DNA of 64,000 nt from Chamaecrista fasciculata (lineage: Eukaryota > Streptophyta > Magnoliopsida > Fabales > Fabaceae): positions 62,001 to 126,000 of the forward strand of contig QANZ01023311.1 in NCBI GenBank assembly GCA_003254925.1, in the 5' to 3' direction. Under the pieces are notes generated by a model that did no database searches, was not told the origin of the DNA, and saw only the letters and a program-made list of their open reading frames with translations. Of this stretch, positions 35,566 to 47,500 are shown in pieces. Both the position numbers and the translations under genes were made by a program. The first letter of the stretch is position 1, and every line of letters begins with the position of its first letter.

Positions 35566-36932
35566 AAACTTGAACATCAACAACAACAACGACCAGATTC
35601 AGTGTTTCTCTCTTGGGGTGGGTCCTAGTGGTGGTAGTAATAGTAATAATAGTACTAGTGGTGGTGGTGGATTGACGGTTATGATGAGGTCTGGAGGTAT
35701 AGGAATAGGATTAGGAGGAGGAATCAATTGTCAGGATTGTGGAAACCAAGCCAAGAAAGATTGTTCACATCTTAGATGCAGAACTTGTTGTAAAAGCCGA
35801 GGGTTTCACTGTCAAACCCACGTTAAAAGCACTTGGGTCCCTGCTGCAAAACGCCGTGAACGACAACAACAACAACAATCTCGAGCCGCCGGAGGAGGAG
35901 ACGCCTCAAAACGACACCGAGAAATTAATAATCAACCTCCACCTTCCACTCTTGCTTGCGTTCCTTCACCCATCACCTCCACAGGTAATTAATTCAACTA
36001 TATATATATTCATTCTTGTATATACACCACTTCAAAGATCAAACTCAAAACATAATAATTAGACCAAGGTTGCAAATTGCGGTTGTGTTGGGGTCACTGC
36101 TGTTGCGGCTGTTGCAGTCACTTAGTGAATTTTTTTAAAATTTCACAAAATGTTAAATTTTAAAAATTAAATATATTATATGAACTTATGAACTCACACC
36201 TCACCCATTTTTCTCAAATTCAATCTTTATTTCATTATCTCATATTTGAAGCTGTGGATATAATAAATCAAGTAATAAACTGCTGAATTCTTCTACATAC
36301 TCTCTCTTGGTTTCTCTCTAATTTTTCATATCAATATTTCTTTAAATCAAAAAAAAAAAAGAGCATTCAGACCTTTCAGTTACATCGCCGCAACCTTGTA
36401 GCGCAACTTTGTGATTCAAGCTCACACCGTAAGTATTTGGTGATGCGGTCTGCAATTTGCAACACTGGATTAGACACATACGTGTACCTTAAAATTTGTG
36501 AATTGGGTGATGGGTGATTAATATGAATGTGTATGATTAGGGTTGGAGCTGGGGAATTTCCCGCCGGAACTGAACTCACAAGCGGTGTTTCAATGTGTGA
36601 GAGTGAACGCAATAATGGACGGTCCAGATGAGCAGTATGCGTATCAGACGAGTGTGAACATCGGAGGGCATGTTTTCAAGGGGATTCTGTACGATCAAGG
36701 CCCTGATCATCATTATAACACCACATTGAGTGGTGGTGAGAGCTCAACGATTTCCGTTGGACCTGAACCTCAACAACAACCGCAACAACCGCAACAACAA
36801 ACTCAACTGAATCTTGTAACTGCCTCAACTACCACCACCACCCCCAATATCCCGTTTGATCCTTCACTCTATCCTCTTCCTCTCACCACTTTCATGGCTG
36901 GTACGCAATTCTTCCCACCCCCAAGGTCCTAA
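35321..36932 (+). CDS. SHI-related sequence (SRS/STYLISH) zinc-finger transcription factor
   Basis: Two exons, 35321-35984 and 36541-36932 (stop TAA), joined by one GT-AG intron, give 351 aa. The RING-like zinc finger spans residues 137-167 with the exact family spacing (Cys137, 140, 148, 153, 156, 164; His150 and His167). The family's second signature, the IGGH domain, is in exon 2 ([24 protein letters not shown] at 262-265). SRS proteins are nuclear activators that switch on auxin biosynthesis (YUCCA) genes and shape gynoecium, stamens and lateral roots. The region before the finger is low complexity: Asn-rich tracts, nine consecutive His at 73-81, and Gly/Ser runs. After IGGH there is a Gln/Pro/Thr-rich tail. 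The ATG chosen begins MAGLFSLGG, a family-typical start. The intron holds a hAT-like MITE. I cannot say which SRS paralogue this is. Confidence 0.95.
36065..36467. mobile_element. hAT-like MITE inside the SRS intron
   Basis: The ends are CAAGGTTGCAAATTGC and the inverted GCAATTTGCAACACTG. Flanking 8-mers AATTAGAC (36057-36064) and GATTAGAC (36468-36475) match at 7 of 8, fitting the hAT signature. At 403 bp it makes up most of the 556-bp intron, ending 73 bp before exon 2. Inner segments rich in TTGCGG also pair across the element. Confidence 0.75.
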
Positions 36933-36961
36933 ACCACCATCTCTCTCTATATATAGACGAC

Positions 36962-37191
36962 GAGTAAACATATAATTTAGTCTCTGAAAAATACACGAGT
37001 TCCTAACTCAATTTAAGAAAGTATAATTTACACACTTTAGTCCTTGAATATCGCAGAGGCAATACAAATTAAGGACTAATTTGTAAAGACAAAAGAATTT
37101 AAACGTATTGATTTTACGATTTTCAGGGACTAAAGAATGTAATTAAATTAGTAATTTGTATATTTTTCAGGGGCTAATTTATATGTTTATT
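36962..37191. mobile_element. GAGTAAAC-family MITE just after the SRS stop codon
   Basis: It starts GAGTAAACATATAATTTAG and ends with the inverted AATTTATATGTTTATT. It begins 29 bp after the SRS stop codon, so it probably lies in the 3' UTR. No target-site duplication was found. Confidence 0.6.
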
Positions 37192-37532
37192 GTTAACGTT
37201 TTGTTCTAGTGTCTGTCTGTCATCAACTCTAATTACATGCCAGAATTATTGTTTAGTTAAGGTTGTTGATGATGACTTGTTATTGTTATTGAATATTAGC
37301 TTTATTAATTCTTAACATAATGATCATTGATGATCACTTCATGTATGCTTGAACTAGAAGTACTACTTAAAATTGATATTTGCTTGTTTTATTTTGGTTT
37401 TGGTTTTCGGATCTCAATTTGGATTTTCCTGCTTGTTTTGATCTGATCGATGACTCACTTTTCAGTGATCTAGAACATTTTGATGATTTTTGATGAGATC
37501 GAGAGAGTAGTGTTCTAGATTATAGTATATAT

Positions 37533-37756
37533 TGTGGTTGGGTATAGATAAGTTTTAATATGTTGCATATAGATCCTATTTCAGTCCATTTCATCTTATT
37601 TTGTCACATCATGATCCTAGTCACTATGCCACGTCATACTTAACGGCTAAATATGGATGGAATTCACCAAGGGACTAACGGTGAAACCTTTGTCATAGTT
37701 ATGGGACCAAAATTGCAACAAAAAAAGTTATGGGACCAAAATTGCACTTAAGCTTA
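37533..37756. repeat. Half copy of the 58564-59406 foldback element
   Basis: Sequence from GTGGTTGGGTATAGATAAG to the final TTGCACTTAAGC matches the right arm of the 58564-59406 element almost base for base, but with only one copy of the terminal repeated block. The left arm and the GC-rich centre are missing. It is therefore a truncated or solo-arm copy. Confidence 0.8.
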
Positions 37757-38335
37757 TATAATGGTGTTGGTTGAAGTGTTTTTAACACTTGAATGAATGA
37801 ATGGTTGGGTTGAGTGTGTATGATGTATTTGGCAGTATTCGGATGTGTGCATTATGTTATGCTGGGCGTTTTCCTTTTCTTTATAGTATTTTTTTCCTCT
37901 TTTCTGGGTTCATATTCATTGTGCTTTCTCTTTGGTGCTGAACTCGAAGCCACTTTTTCCCGTTTCTCCGTTTGCTTGCCGGATCAAACTCTTTATATAC
38001 ACACAACCAAAAGAAATAGGTTTCGTGTTTGGTTAAGCATATCCATGTTTTTGCTTTTATTAAAATCTTCTCTCATTTCTTTTTCATTTTCTTTGCACGT
38101 TTTCTGGAGATCTTCAGCCAGAAAGTGCACGCATCGGACGGCCCCTTTTTTTTTGTTCGCTTTCCTTTATTTATTTATTTATTTAATTATTTTCCCTGTC
38201 TCCCATGCATTGGCAAAATGGCTATACTGGGGCGTCCCAGTTTAAGTCCCAAAAGTGAAACACTGTATGACACACTTTCTAGCCATACCTTTTTCCTCCC
38301 ACGATACATAATGCATATATATTATATAATTATAT

Positions 38336-38565
38336 AGTATAAACTAATAATTTGGTCCCTAAAAGATCACTAAATTAACAACTAGATCCTTAAAAGATTA
38401 AAATACATAATTTAATCTATAAAATATCAAAACATTATACTTATTAATCTTTTTTTATAGAGTATGTGTGTATTTCAATTTTTCAATGATTGAGTTGTAA
38501 ACTCGATGATCTTTCAAGGATTTTTTTTTGGCCATTATGATCTTTCAAGGATTGAATTGTTAGTC
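38336..38565. repeat. GAGTAAAC-family MITE, degraded
   Basis: It begins with TATAAACTAATAATTTGG and ends with the inverted AATTGTTAGTC block; the interior shows the family's 'gatctttcaaggat' phrases. The target-site duplication is unclear. Confidence 0.5.
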
Positions 38566-41500
38566 TAATCTAATTATGTATGTAAATAGTAAAGCATCAA
38601 TTTAGACCTTGAATTACTTAGACATTTTTATTTTAATTTAGTCTTTAGAAATTTATGACTCCTTATAATTTAGTAATTTCAGAGACTGGGTAGTTATATA
38701 TTGCTAAAGTGTTTATATATGCAGCAACTAACTTGTGACAGGTCATAAATTTTCAATGACTACACCGAGCATTTTAATAAAATTTAGGACCAAAATAACA
38801 GACTCATATAATCTAATGACTAGAATGTCAATTTTATATGGTCACGACTTTACGTATGAATGGAGAAATACAAGTAGCGTTTACACCAACTACTTGTCTG
38901 AAAACAATAAAATTTGGACACTCGAATAGACATCCATGATCCATGGATGCGACTTCCATGTGCTAAATATAGATGGAAAAGTAGGGTGCTTCTTTGGCTG
39001 AGATATATAACTTTTAATGCCTTCTGAAATTATGTGCATGTGATGTGTGTTTATATGCATCAAATTAAATGTCTACTGCCTAAAATTGATCATAGGTGAG
39101 CTATATAGACTGCTGGTTTTTAGTTCATTAGGGAAAAATCAGAAACTTTGCACAAAATTTCCTTATTTTTGTAATAACTGGCCCATATCATGTGCTGGCG
39201 CTACCTTCAGCTGATTGAGACATATCACTCTTACAACTTATGCTTTAATTGTTCTTATTACAATATAATATATATTCATGACATTTTTATAAGTTTAATT
39301 AATCCACTAATTAATTTCTCCTTCTTGTTGATTGCAAATGTTGTACGTGGTTTAAACTTCACAGTTCACACAGAAATATGTGAATGTGATCTGCATCTCT
39401 CTCTCAAAATTGCCTCTTTAAATTATAGAACTTTAGTTTACTGGATGATTTCTATGTTAAGTAAGAGGCTAGCCTAGTCTAACCCGATTAGTGAAACTAA
39501 TCGAGTTTCTAATTTGGTTTAAGTGTTGCCTGCTTTTAATATGCTGCATGCTGCATTATGAATGTAGTACTGTACGTACTACTAATTAATCTGCTTGCTT
39601 TTGGTACTTATTCGTTGGGTTAATATTATTAGTTAATCAGTGGGTGATCTTGGTTTTTGATCAGTTCGCTTTAATTTATATAACTTGCGGGTTGTTTATT
39701 AGTAAATGTTGATTCTACAGCCCAGTTAAAGTTAATTATAAGCAGCTCTTGTGAAAAATAACATTATACGTACATCGATAGTTGATAGTGAAATATAGGT
39801 CATAATTAAATTAAAAGATTGATTTGAGGTCCCAAATTTTTGCGCTCACTAAATTAACAAATGGGTTAAACTGATGTTAGGTTCAATTCTTAATTCTTAA
39901 TTGATAAACAATTTGGTGTCAGATTTAGCACAAAACAAGTTTATTAAATTGATTGGTATTAATTCAGTGAGATGTTAGTAAATTTTGAGAACTTATGTCA
40001 GGTCCATCGTATTTTTTCAATACTTAGTTAAAGCTTATTAATTATAGGGAGAGTTTTCTATGAGACTTTTTTTTTTTGGCCAGAGAGTTTTCTATGAGAC
40101 TTGATTTCGTATACTAGCTAGATTTTAAATCAGGTAGCTAGAGAGGTTGAGAAAAATGTCAGCTACAAGTGATATTTGGTTGATTAATCATTAACCTAAG
40201 GTAATTTGATGAGTTCCTTCACACATGTGTGTTTGATTCTTCGAGTTACAAATAATTAAACGAAACCTAAAAATATGTGCCTTATGCGCATGCATGTAAT
40301 CTGGGAAATTCGTTAAGGGTATTAGCATCATATATAATGTTTTACTTGTTTTTTAATGCGAAGAGCACTTCCAAGTTCGGATACGAAAAATTCTGCATAC
40401 GTGAATCCTCAATTTTAAAGAATAATGGTATCGTAGTTAAAGTAACTATCTAGCAACAACCCAGAAGAATGCTGGACATTTTTCTACGTTTATACCCGCG
40501 AGAGCTAGAATAATCATGTGAGTTTTCAAACCACAGAATGTGGTTTAGGGTAAAAACTTATCTGATAATTAATACTATATATATATATATGCTGCCTACT
40601 AGTTGGTGTCAACAATTAGTTAATTCCCAAACCACACATACAAAAACACTACACGTGAGATATAGTCCCTTATGGCAAGCTAAATGTAACAAACAAATGA
40701 TATGTATATATCATCAATCATCATATTGATGAGTCAGTTTGTAGTGTGTAAGGTATTTTTTAAGACTTTTAAACTCACTAATCGTAATATGATTCTTTCA
40801 AGGACTTGTACACTTGGTCCAAATCCAATTGTGATCCAAGGAGGACAAGATCGATAGCAGTTAGTTAAAATAATAAACAAATGCTCAAGATTACAATAGT
40901 ACGTGAAGACGTAAGCTGATTATAAGGATGCTGTGGTTTCAAGTTTCAGCCACACATCGATTAAGAAGAGTACGATCAAAGGTTTTGGTGTTGTTTTTTC
41001 GAGGCAAATAAAGTATTGTCGTTATTCAATTAACTTCTCGTTCCTAAGTGTGGAGTGTGCGTACCATTCATTTCTTGTCGACCTGGCCACCAGACAATGT
41101 TGGCTAGTGATGAACCGTTGGTTCATCGATATTCGCCTTTTTCTATAGAAATGTGTTGTTTATGATCTGCAGTGTATATATATATATATATATATATATT
41201 AAATAGTTGATAAACTATGATCTTGCACCACAAGGGTATATAAGTTGGGCTTCATATAATATGATGATGGCCTAGCTAGGGTTTGTGCCATGAATGGCAT
41301 GACAAATAGGTCATGGGCTGTGTGGCATGCATGTCATTGCCATCAACTTCTTCTTTTTTTTTTTTTTATTATTTTTATATTTTTCATTCTCTGCCTTAAA
41401 TTAATTTGTTTCATGTCGGCTACACTGTGGTCCATACATGCTAAACCCTTGCAATTAGTTCTAGTTGGAACTAATTGATTTGATTTTCTTAAGTATACGT

Positions 41501-41703
41501 AACTATTTTTGTTCAAAATAGCAAGCTTGGAAAGAAGATAATATGACACCAAGCTTTTTGTATCTATAGATGCAAGGGAAATTGAAGAAACGGTTAAAAA
41601 AATTAATCAATCATAAATTCATAATTAAGTAATTAGTCCTACATACCTACATGTATATCCAAGAGTCTGTATATCAAAATTCTAATTAAATAATATATAT
41701 TAC
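38566..41703. other. Intergenic, no gene seen
   Basis: About 3 kb without a recognisable gene or well-bounded repeat. It includes an (AT)n run at 41175-41199 and a short perfect palindrome CGATTAGT-GAA-ACTAATCG near 39485-39505. Confidence 0.5.
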
Positions 41704-42098
41704 GTCAAAGGCACATTTTGATCCTAAATATATGTTTTTATATTCATTTTGATTCTTTATGTTTTAAAAGATTCATGTTAATTTTAAATGTTGACAAAAT
41801 ATTTTAAAACTTTTTATAAAGTATATTCTGTGAGTCTCTAGTGAGAAAAAACTTTGATTATTGTTGTGTTTATATTCTCGTAGCCTCTCTCATTTTTTTT
41901 TTGGTTACTTTTAATTAAAAAACTTATATTTTGCCAATAACTAAATTAGTAGGACACTTATCATTTACTGAGCAAATAGACAAAATCTACCGTTACGACT
42001 ATTTTAAAACATTTTGCCAATTAATATAAATCTTTTGAAATATAAAATATCAAAATAAATATAAGAGTATACATTTAAGAATAAAATAAGTCTTTGAC
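41704..42098. repeat. Diverged Mutator-like MITE of the 14405/18780 family
   Basis: It begins GTCAAAGGCACATTTTGATC and ends with the inverted AAAATAAGTCTTTGAC; inner phrases such as ATTTTAAATGTTGACAAAAT match the 14405 element in diverged form. No target-site duplication was found. Confidence 0.5.
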
Positions 42099-42841
42099 GT
42101 CCGATAGTATTAGTCTTAGTCCAAAGCATACTAGGGAAGAGAGCTGCATAACTATATAGTATATAATACGGGACTCAACAAAAGGCCTAAAGCCAAAACA
42201 GAAAACAACTCAAAAATTAAATTTTAATTTTTTTTGAATAAAACAGAGCAGCATTATTAAATAAGATTAACTCAACACTATCTGAAAAACTAGACCAAAA
42301 AACAAAGTGAGAGATCAACTTCAAATCAATACTCGTAACACAATCAACTAACCGATTTCCTTACATATTTTTTGGTATTATTAATATTATTAAGAGGTAT
42401 TTCTCATTTTTTTCGTTTTACAAGTTTGACAAAGACTCATTATCTATTAAATTATTCGAGTTGGGATATAATGTTTTATAATAAGAAACCCAACACCTTA
42501 CCTTGTTTTTAATTTGGGTACTTAAACCTTCTAATTTATTAGATATAGAATCATGAGTGGAGAGTTTGTTACCGAATATAGGAGCACCTATAGACGTTGG
42601 GCCAGACCTAATTATGTAATCTGGTCAGTGTACGTTCAGAAATCAGAATCCAGATCTGCAATGCAGCCAGCAATAACGCCCCGATCGCTCTCAAAGCCTC
42701 AAACTATTCCGTGATCACCTGCCCTACTAATCATACAACCAGACTAGATGGGCCATATATATATATGCATGGGTCCAATATTCATTTTTAAACCTTTTCA
42801 AAATTTGGCCCGAAAATTTATTTAGAGAAAAAAATATAGAG

Positions 42842-43382
42842 GAAACCTATTATTTGATTATTCCTTTTTTACAGAGTCAATGATTTAGTCCCTCATTTAT
42901 TGAAATAAACTACTCAATCACTCATTTATCATAATCGTCAACTATTTAGTCTCTCCGTTAGAATCTCTTAAATTACTTCATGATATGGACATTAAATGCT
43001 TACATGGCACTATTAAATACCACTTTGGCATCTTAGCCACCTAAATCAACCGAAATGGACCAACAAACGCAATTAAAACAACTCAAAATTGAGTCAAATT
43101 CAAATATTTGTATTACGCGTGAAGCTTCCATAAAGTATAAACTATTGGAGCATTCTCAAATATCAAACCCTAGGTGATCCCAAATAGTTAAATATGTGGT
43201 ATTTAACGTGTCACATGTGCACTTAATGGCCAAGTCATTAGTGTCAATAACAGAGATATGCTACAGGGACTAGCAAGTTGATATTTGTAATTTTTGAGGG
43301 ACCAGATAGTCTATTTCAAAAAATGTAGAAACTAAATAGTTGAAAGTGTAAAAAAAGAAGCACCAAATAGTAGGTTTCTTGA
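42842..43382. repeat. Foldback MITE, ~540 bp
   Basis: Left AACCTATTATTTGATTATTC pairs with the right-hand inverted copy ending CACCAAATAGTAGGTTT. The arms extend inward for about 100 bp through 'atttagtccctc' blocks. The boundaries and target-site duplication are uncertain. Confidence 0.55.
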
Positions 43383-44441
43383 AAAATCTATTATTAAAGA
43401 GTTTACTGATTTAGAAATTTATTTATAAATAAACAGATTAACATTATTAGCCTATAGAAAAAAATAAAATCAGGCTCATCCCATTATGTTAACAAAAGTG
43501 GAAAACAATGAGTTTTTTTTTGTTTTGTTTTAACAGAGTTACAATATCTTTTTATTGGCTTTCATATTATTTATTTTTTTATTTGGCCCACAAAATTAAT
43601 AAAAAAATTCAAAAAAAAAAGTGACTCAATCGGTTTTTTAAAAATCATTTCAGGTCAGAGATCAACCCAAGTCAATTAGTCCATACATTGCTTCTAACGA
43701 TTAGATCACTGAATAATAAAAATATGCTATTTAATTTTAAAATAATTACAAATATTAACTAGTTAATTCTTGAAGTCATTATCTGTTTTATGAATTAGTG
43801 ACGCGGTTATTAAATACGCATGTGTCAATGCTAAATAGTACATATTAATGTTAGATGTAGAAAAAATAAAAAGAAAAGCCACAATGAGTCTCATTTACAC
43901 TTCTCATATAAAACTAATGAAAAGAGTGGTACTTAAATTTATATTTAGGGTTGTTTTTTTCACTTAATTAATATGCTATTGTGTGGTATTTAATGAAATC
44001 ACGTAAACAATTAACAATCATGTCATAATAATTGATAAAGTCTGAGGGACACTTGTGAGAAATCATAGATCGAGTCATCTATTTTTATTTTTTAAGGATT
44101 AAATTGTTAATTTGATAAAAATTGAAGGACCAAATAGGGAGTTTTCTTAAAAATAAATGCAATCTCATGAGGTAGAAAGTGAGGTAAAGTCTGTAAAAAA
44201 ATTTTAGAAAAAAAATTAATATTTTTAAAATTTTTGCTCTGAACTCTCAATCTTAAATGATATTTCAAATGTATCATTAATTACTTTTTTCAAAAAATAT
44301 TTTATATACGTTTTAAAATAAAAATAAATTCAATCTCACGTTGGAGAGCTATCTATTACATTGCCCAAATTTTAGATGGCTTCTCCGTTCACCAAAATTA
44401 TAATGCATCACTCGCGCGTGAAGGCCAGGGCAATGAAACAG

Positions 44442-44449
44442 TATAAATA
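44442..44449 (+). promoter_or_regulatory. TATA box of the V-ATPase subunit a gene
   Basis: TATAAATA lies 130 nt upstream of the start codon, in a good position for a transcription start near 44475 and a leader of about 100 nt. It is a canonical match and lies in less AT-rich surroundings than most candidates here. Confidence 0.6.
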
Positions 44450-44571
44450 CTCGGTAAAAGAATTGATTTAAAAAATTCTGAAGCATTATTTCCGATACAT
44501 TCTGTTCGATCAAGCACATTCATACGCATTCCGTGACTCTGCATTTCTCGTTTTGTTCATACTGAGTGGAA

Positions 44572-47500
44572 ATGGGCGATGGATGTGGTTGTCCGACGAT
44601 GGATCTGTTTCGTTCGGAGCCAATGCAACTCGTGCAACTCATCTTTCCAACGGAATCAGCTCACAGAGCCATCTCTTACCTCGGCGATCTCGGTCTTTTT
44701 CAATTCAAAGATGTATGTATAATGCCTCATTTCATTTCCTAATTCTGCGATTCTTCACTCTTATTCCTTTAATTTCTCTTTTCCTTCTTGTCTTTGTTTA
44801 TTTTTCGTCTCATTGCTGGAATTGTAGATATTAGATTATTACACCTAGATCCTGAGTCCGCAATCTTCATTAGTTTTTCTGTATAGGTTTCATATTCAGT
44901 TTTCTTTTGATATTATACTATCCTGTTCATGAATCTTATTCGGTTTTCTATTGTTGTTTACAATCCTTTTGCGATTCTTGATTTTGTCAATTTGATTCAT
45001 ACACGGACTTTTATCATGCTCTGACTGACATTTTTCAAATTTCAATGGCTAACTAGATAGTTTTGAATTTTGATGTCTTCGTAGTTCGTCCTACTTTATT
45101 TTTGGTATTCTTCCGCTGTCTGGATTGTTATATAGTTATTTATTCAATACGCTGAAAAACTTCTCTATATGAAATTTTCAGCTTAATGGAGAAAAAAGCC
45201 CATTCCAAAGGACATATGCTGCTCAGGTGCCTATACGATCTCAATTTCTTCAGTTTCGTTCACGTTGCCGTTTCAAAAATCATCTTCTCCTGTCGTTATT
45301 TTTGCTCTCAAACCTGGTTTCCCTGAAAACTGATGATGATACGGAGTCATAAACATTTGGATGGAAAATTGTGGATTAATAAATATGATTAAGAATTAAC
45401 TAAATTCTATATTATAACTTTGGGCCGTCCTTTTTGTTGGCTAACAATTTTTTACGGTTTTTGTTTGTCTCAATATCATATACTGACACACAAATAATAT
45501 AAAATATAATTTATTTATTATTTTTTTTTAAATACAATAAAATACACATTCTCTACTTTTGAAATATTATTGCAATTTATTTTATATTTCTACTATTTAA
45601 AGATAACATGTCAAGCTTATTAGTAGTTAAAATTGGTGTTTCACAAGAAGACACCTTCAAATTGATCACTAAACTGGACGTTTTTTTTTTTTTTTTTAAA
45701 AGATCTTCTGTGATAGCTTACCATTTTTGCTTGGCAGATTAAAAGATGTGGGGAAATGGCACGCAAGCTGCGGTTCTTCAGTGAACAAATGGCAAAGGCT
45801 GGTGTATCACCCTCACCAAGGTCAACAAGAGATAGAGAAGTTGATCTAAACAATTTAGAGGTTATGATTTTCTCCGAGATTTAAATATATCGTTATAGAA
45901 ATTTCTGCAGCATGTAATGAAACTATTTTTCATGGCCAGGCTAAACTTGCAGAGCTTGAAGCTGAAATGCTTGAGATTAATGCGAATAATGATAAATTGC
46001 AGCATAGTTACAGTGAGCTATGGGAGTATAAACTTGTCCTTGAGAAGGTATGGTTGTGATAAGTGTACCATATATTTTCACGATTGTCATAATCAATCTG
46101 ATACTTATATTCTCAAAGCTTTAATTCCATTGAGTGGCTACTTTGATGGTGATCTTGTTTATATAAACAGTCCAACTTTTAACTGTATAACGTGATTTCT
46201 TTATCTCACTATGTAGTCGTTGTTATGACAATTGCATGCATGTTCTGGTTTTAATCATGTATCTGAATAATTTCCTAGGTTTCTGCTATTCCCTCTTTTG
46301 AATTAGGCTACTCAAGTAAAAGTGAGATGAATGCTTTTATCATTTCATTTCAGGCTGGCGAGATTTTCTCCTCCGCACAAAATAAGGCAGTATCTCAACA
46401 GAGAGACCTTGGAATCCAGAGCAATACGGATGGGTCGATTGATAGTCCATTATTACTAGAACAAGTGCATCTTTTTATTTTCTATTTTATTTCCTTACAT
46501 TCTATTCTATCTTTTCTCTTGATGATGCTTAGCAAATTTATATTCTGCAGGAGACAACAGATTCATCAAAGCCTATTAAGCTGGGCTTTATCAGTGGCCT
46601 TGTTGCTAGAGAAAAAGCAATGTCTTTTGAAAGGGTTTTATTTCGGGCTACTAGGGGTAATGTGTTTCTGAAGCAAGCTGTGATTGAAAATCCTGTTCTT
46701 GATCCTCTGTCAGGAGAGAAGGTACCAAACTCTTATGTTTTTTAATCTCTAACCTCTTTTGGAAGTTCATATAATAAAAAAATAATTCGCAAACACCTAT
46801 TTTTGTGCAGGTTGATAAAAATGTCTTTCTTGTATTTTATTCTGGAGAAAGAGCTAAAAGTAAAATTCTCAAAATATGTGATGCTTTTGGAGCAAATCGT
46901 TATCCTTTCACAGATGATTTGAATAAGCAATTTCAGATTATTAGAGAGGTACAAGTAGTTTTCTTTAGGAATTTTCCCAAGCTTTCTATGCCTGTAAGGA
47001 AATTTACATACAGTCATTTGCATCTTTTTCACTTTAAGTTAATATATGAACCTAATACCAAAAATGATAACAATCAAATATAATTTTTATTCTTGTTGTA
47101 AAATAAATGCTTCAGATTGCTGCATGCCTGCATCATCGGAGGTTGAATACTCCAAAAAAAAAAAGTGGCCCTGTCTGTCTAACTAACACGTACTGGATAC
47201 TTGACACTCGTGTTCACTTCCAAGATCTTTATATAGTACTATCAAGAAGGAAGAAACAAAAACAACAAATTAATATTTGAACTAGTTAAATACCCTTAAA
47301 TATGTTTCAAAAGATACTAGGCATATTTTTGGAATATTTTCTTGCATTTTTAGAAGCTTTTACATAAATATCAATCGTTATATATTTGTAATGAATATAT
47401 CAACGTCTTGAGTGCCTTTTCTTTCAAGGCTGTATCTAAAGTAACTCTTCATTCATATATTGTTAAATAATATTAAGAAGTGCATAAAGCCTAACAAGTT

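Noticed and set aside
37814-38337. Hydrophobic open frames of 143 and 102 aa downstream of SRS
   Set aside because: They are T-rich, so Phe/Leu-rich by composition; they show no conserved motif, intron signals or family resemblance.
42580-42760. A mixed-composition patch that could be a coding remnant
   Set aside because: No frame of useful length and no familiar motif on either strand.
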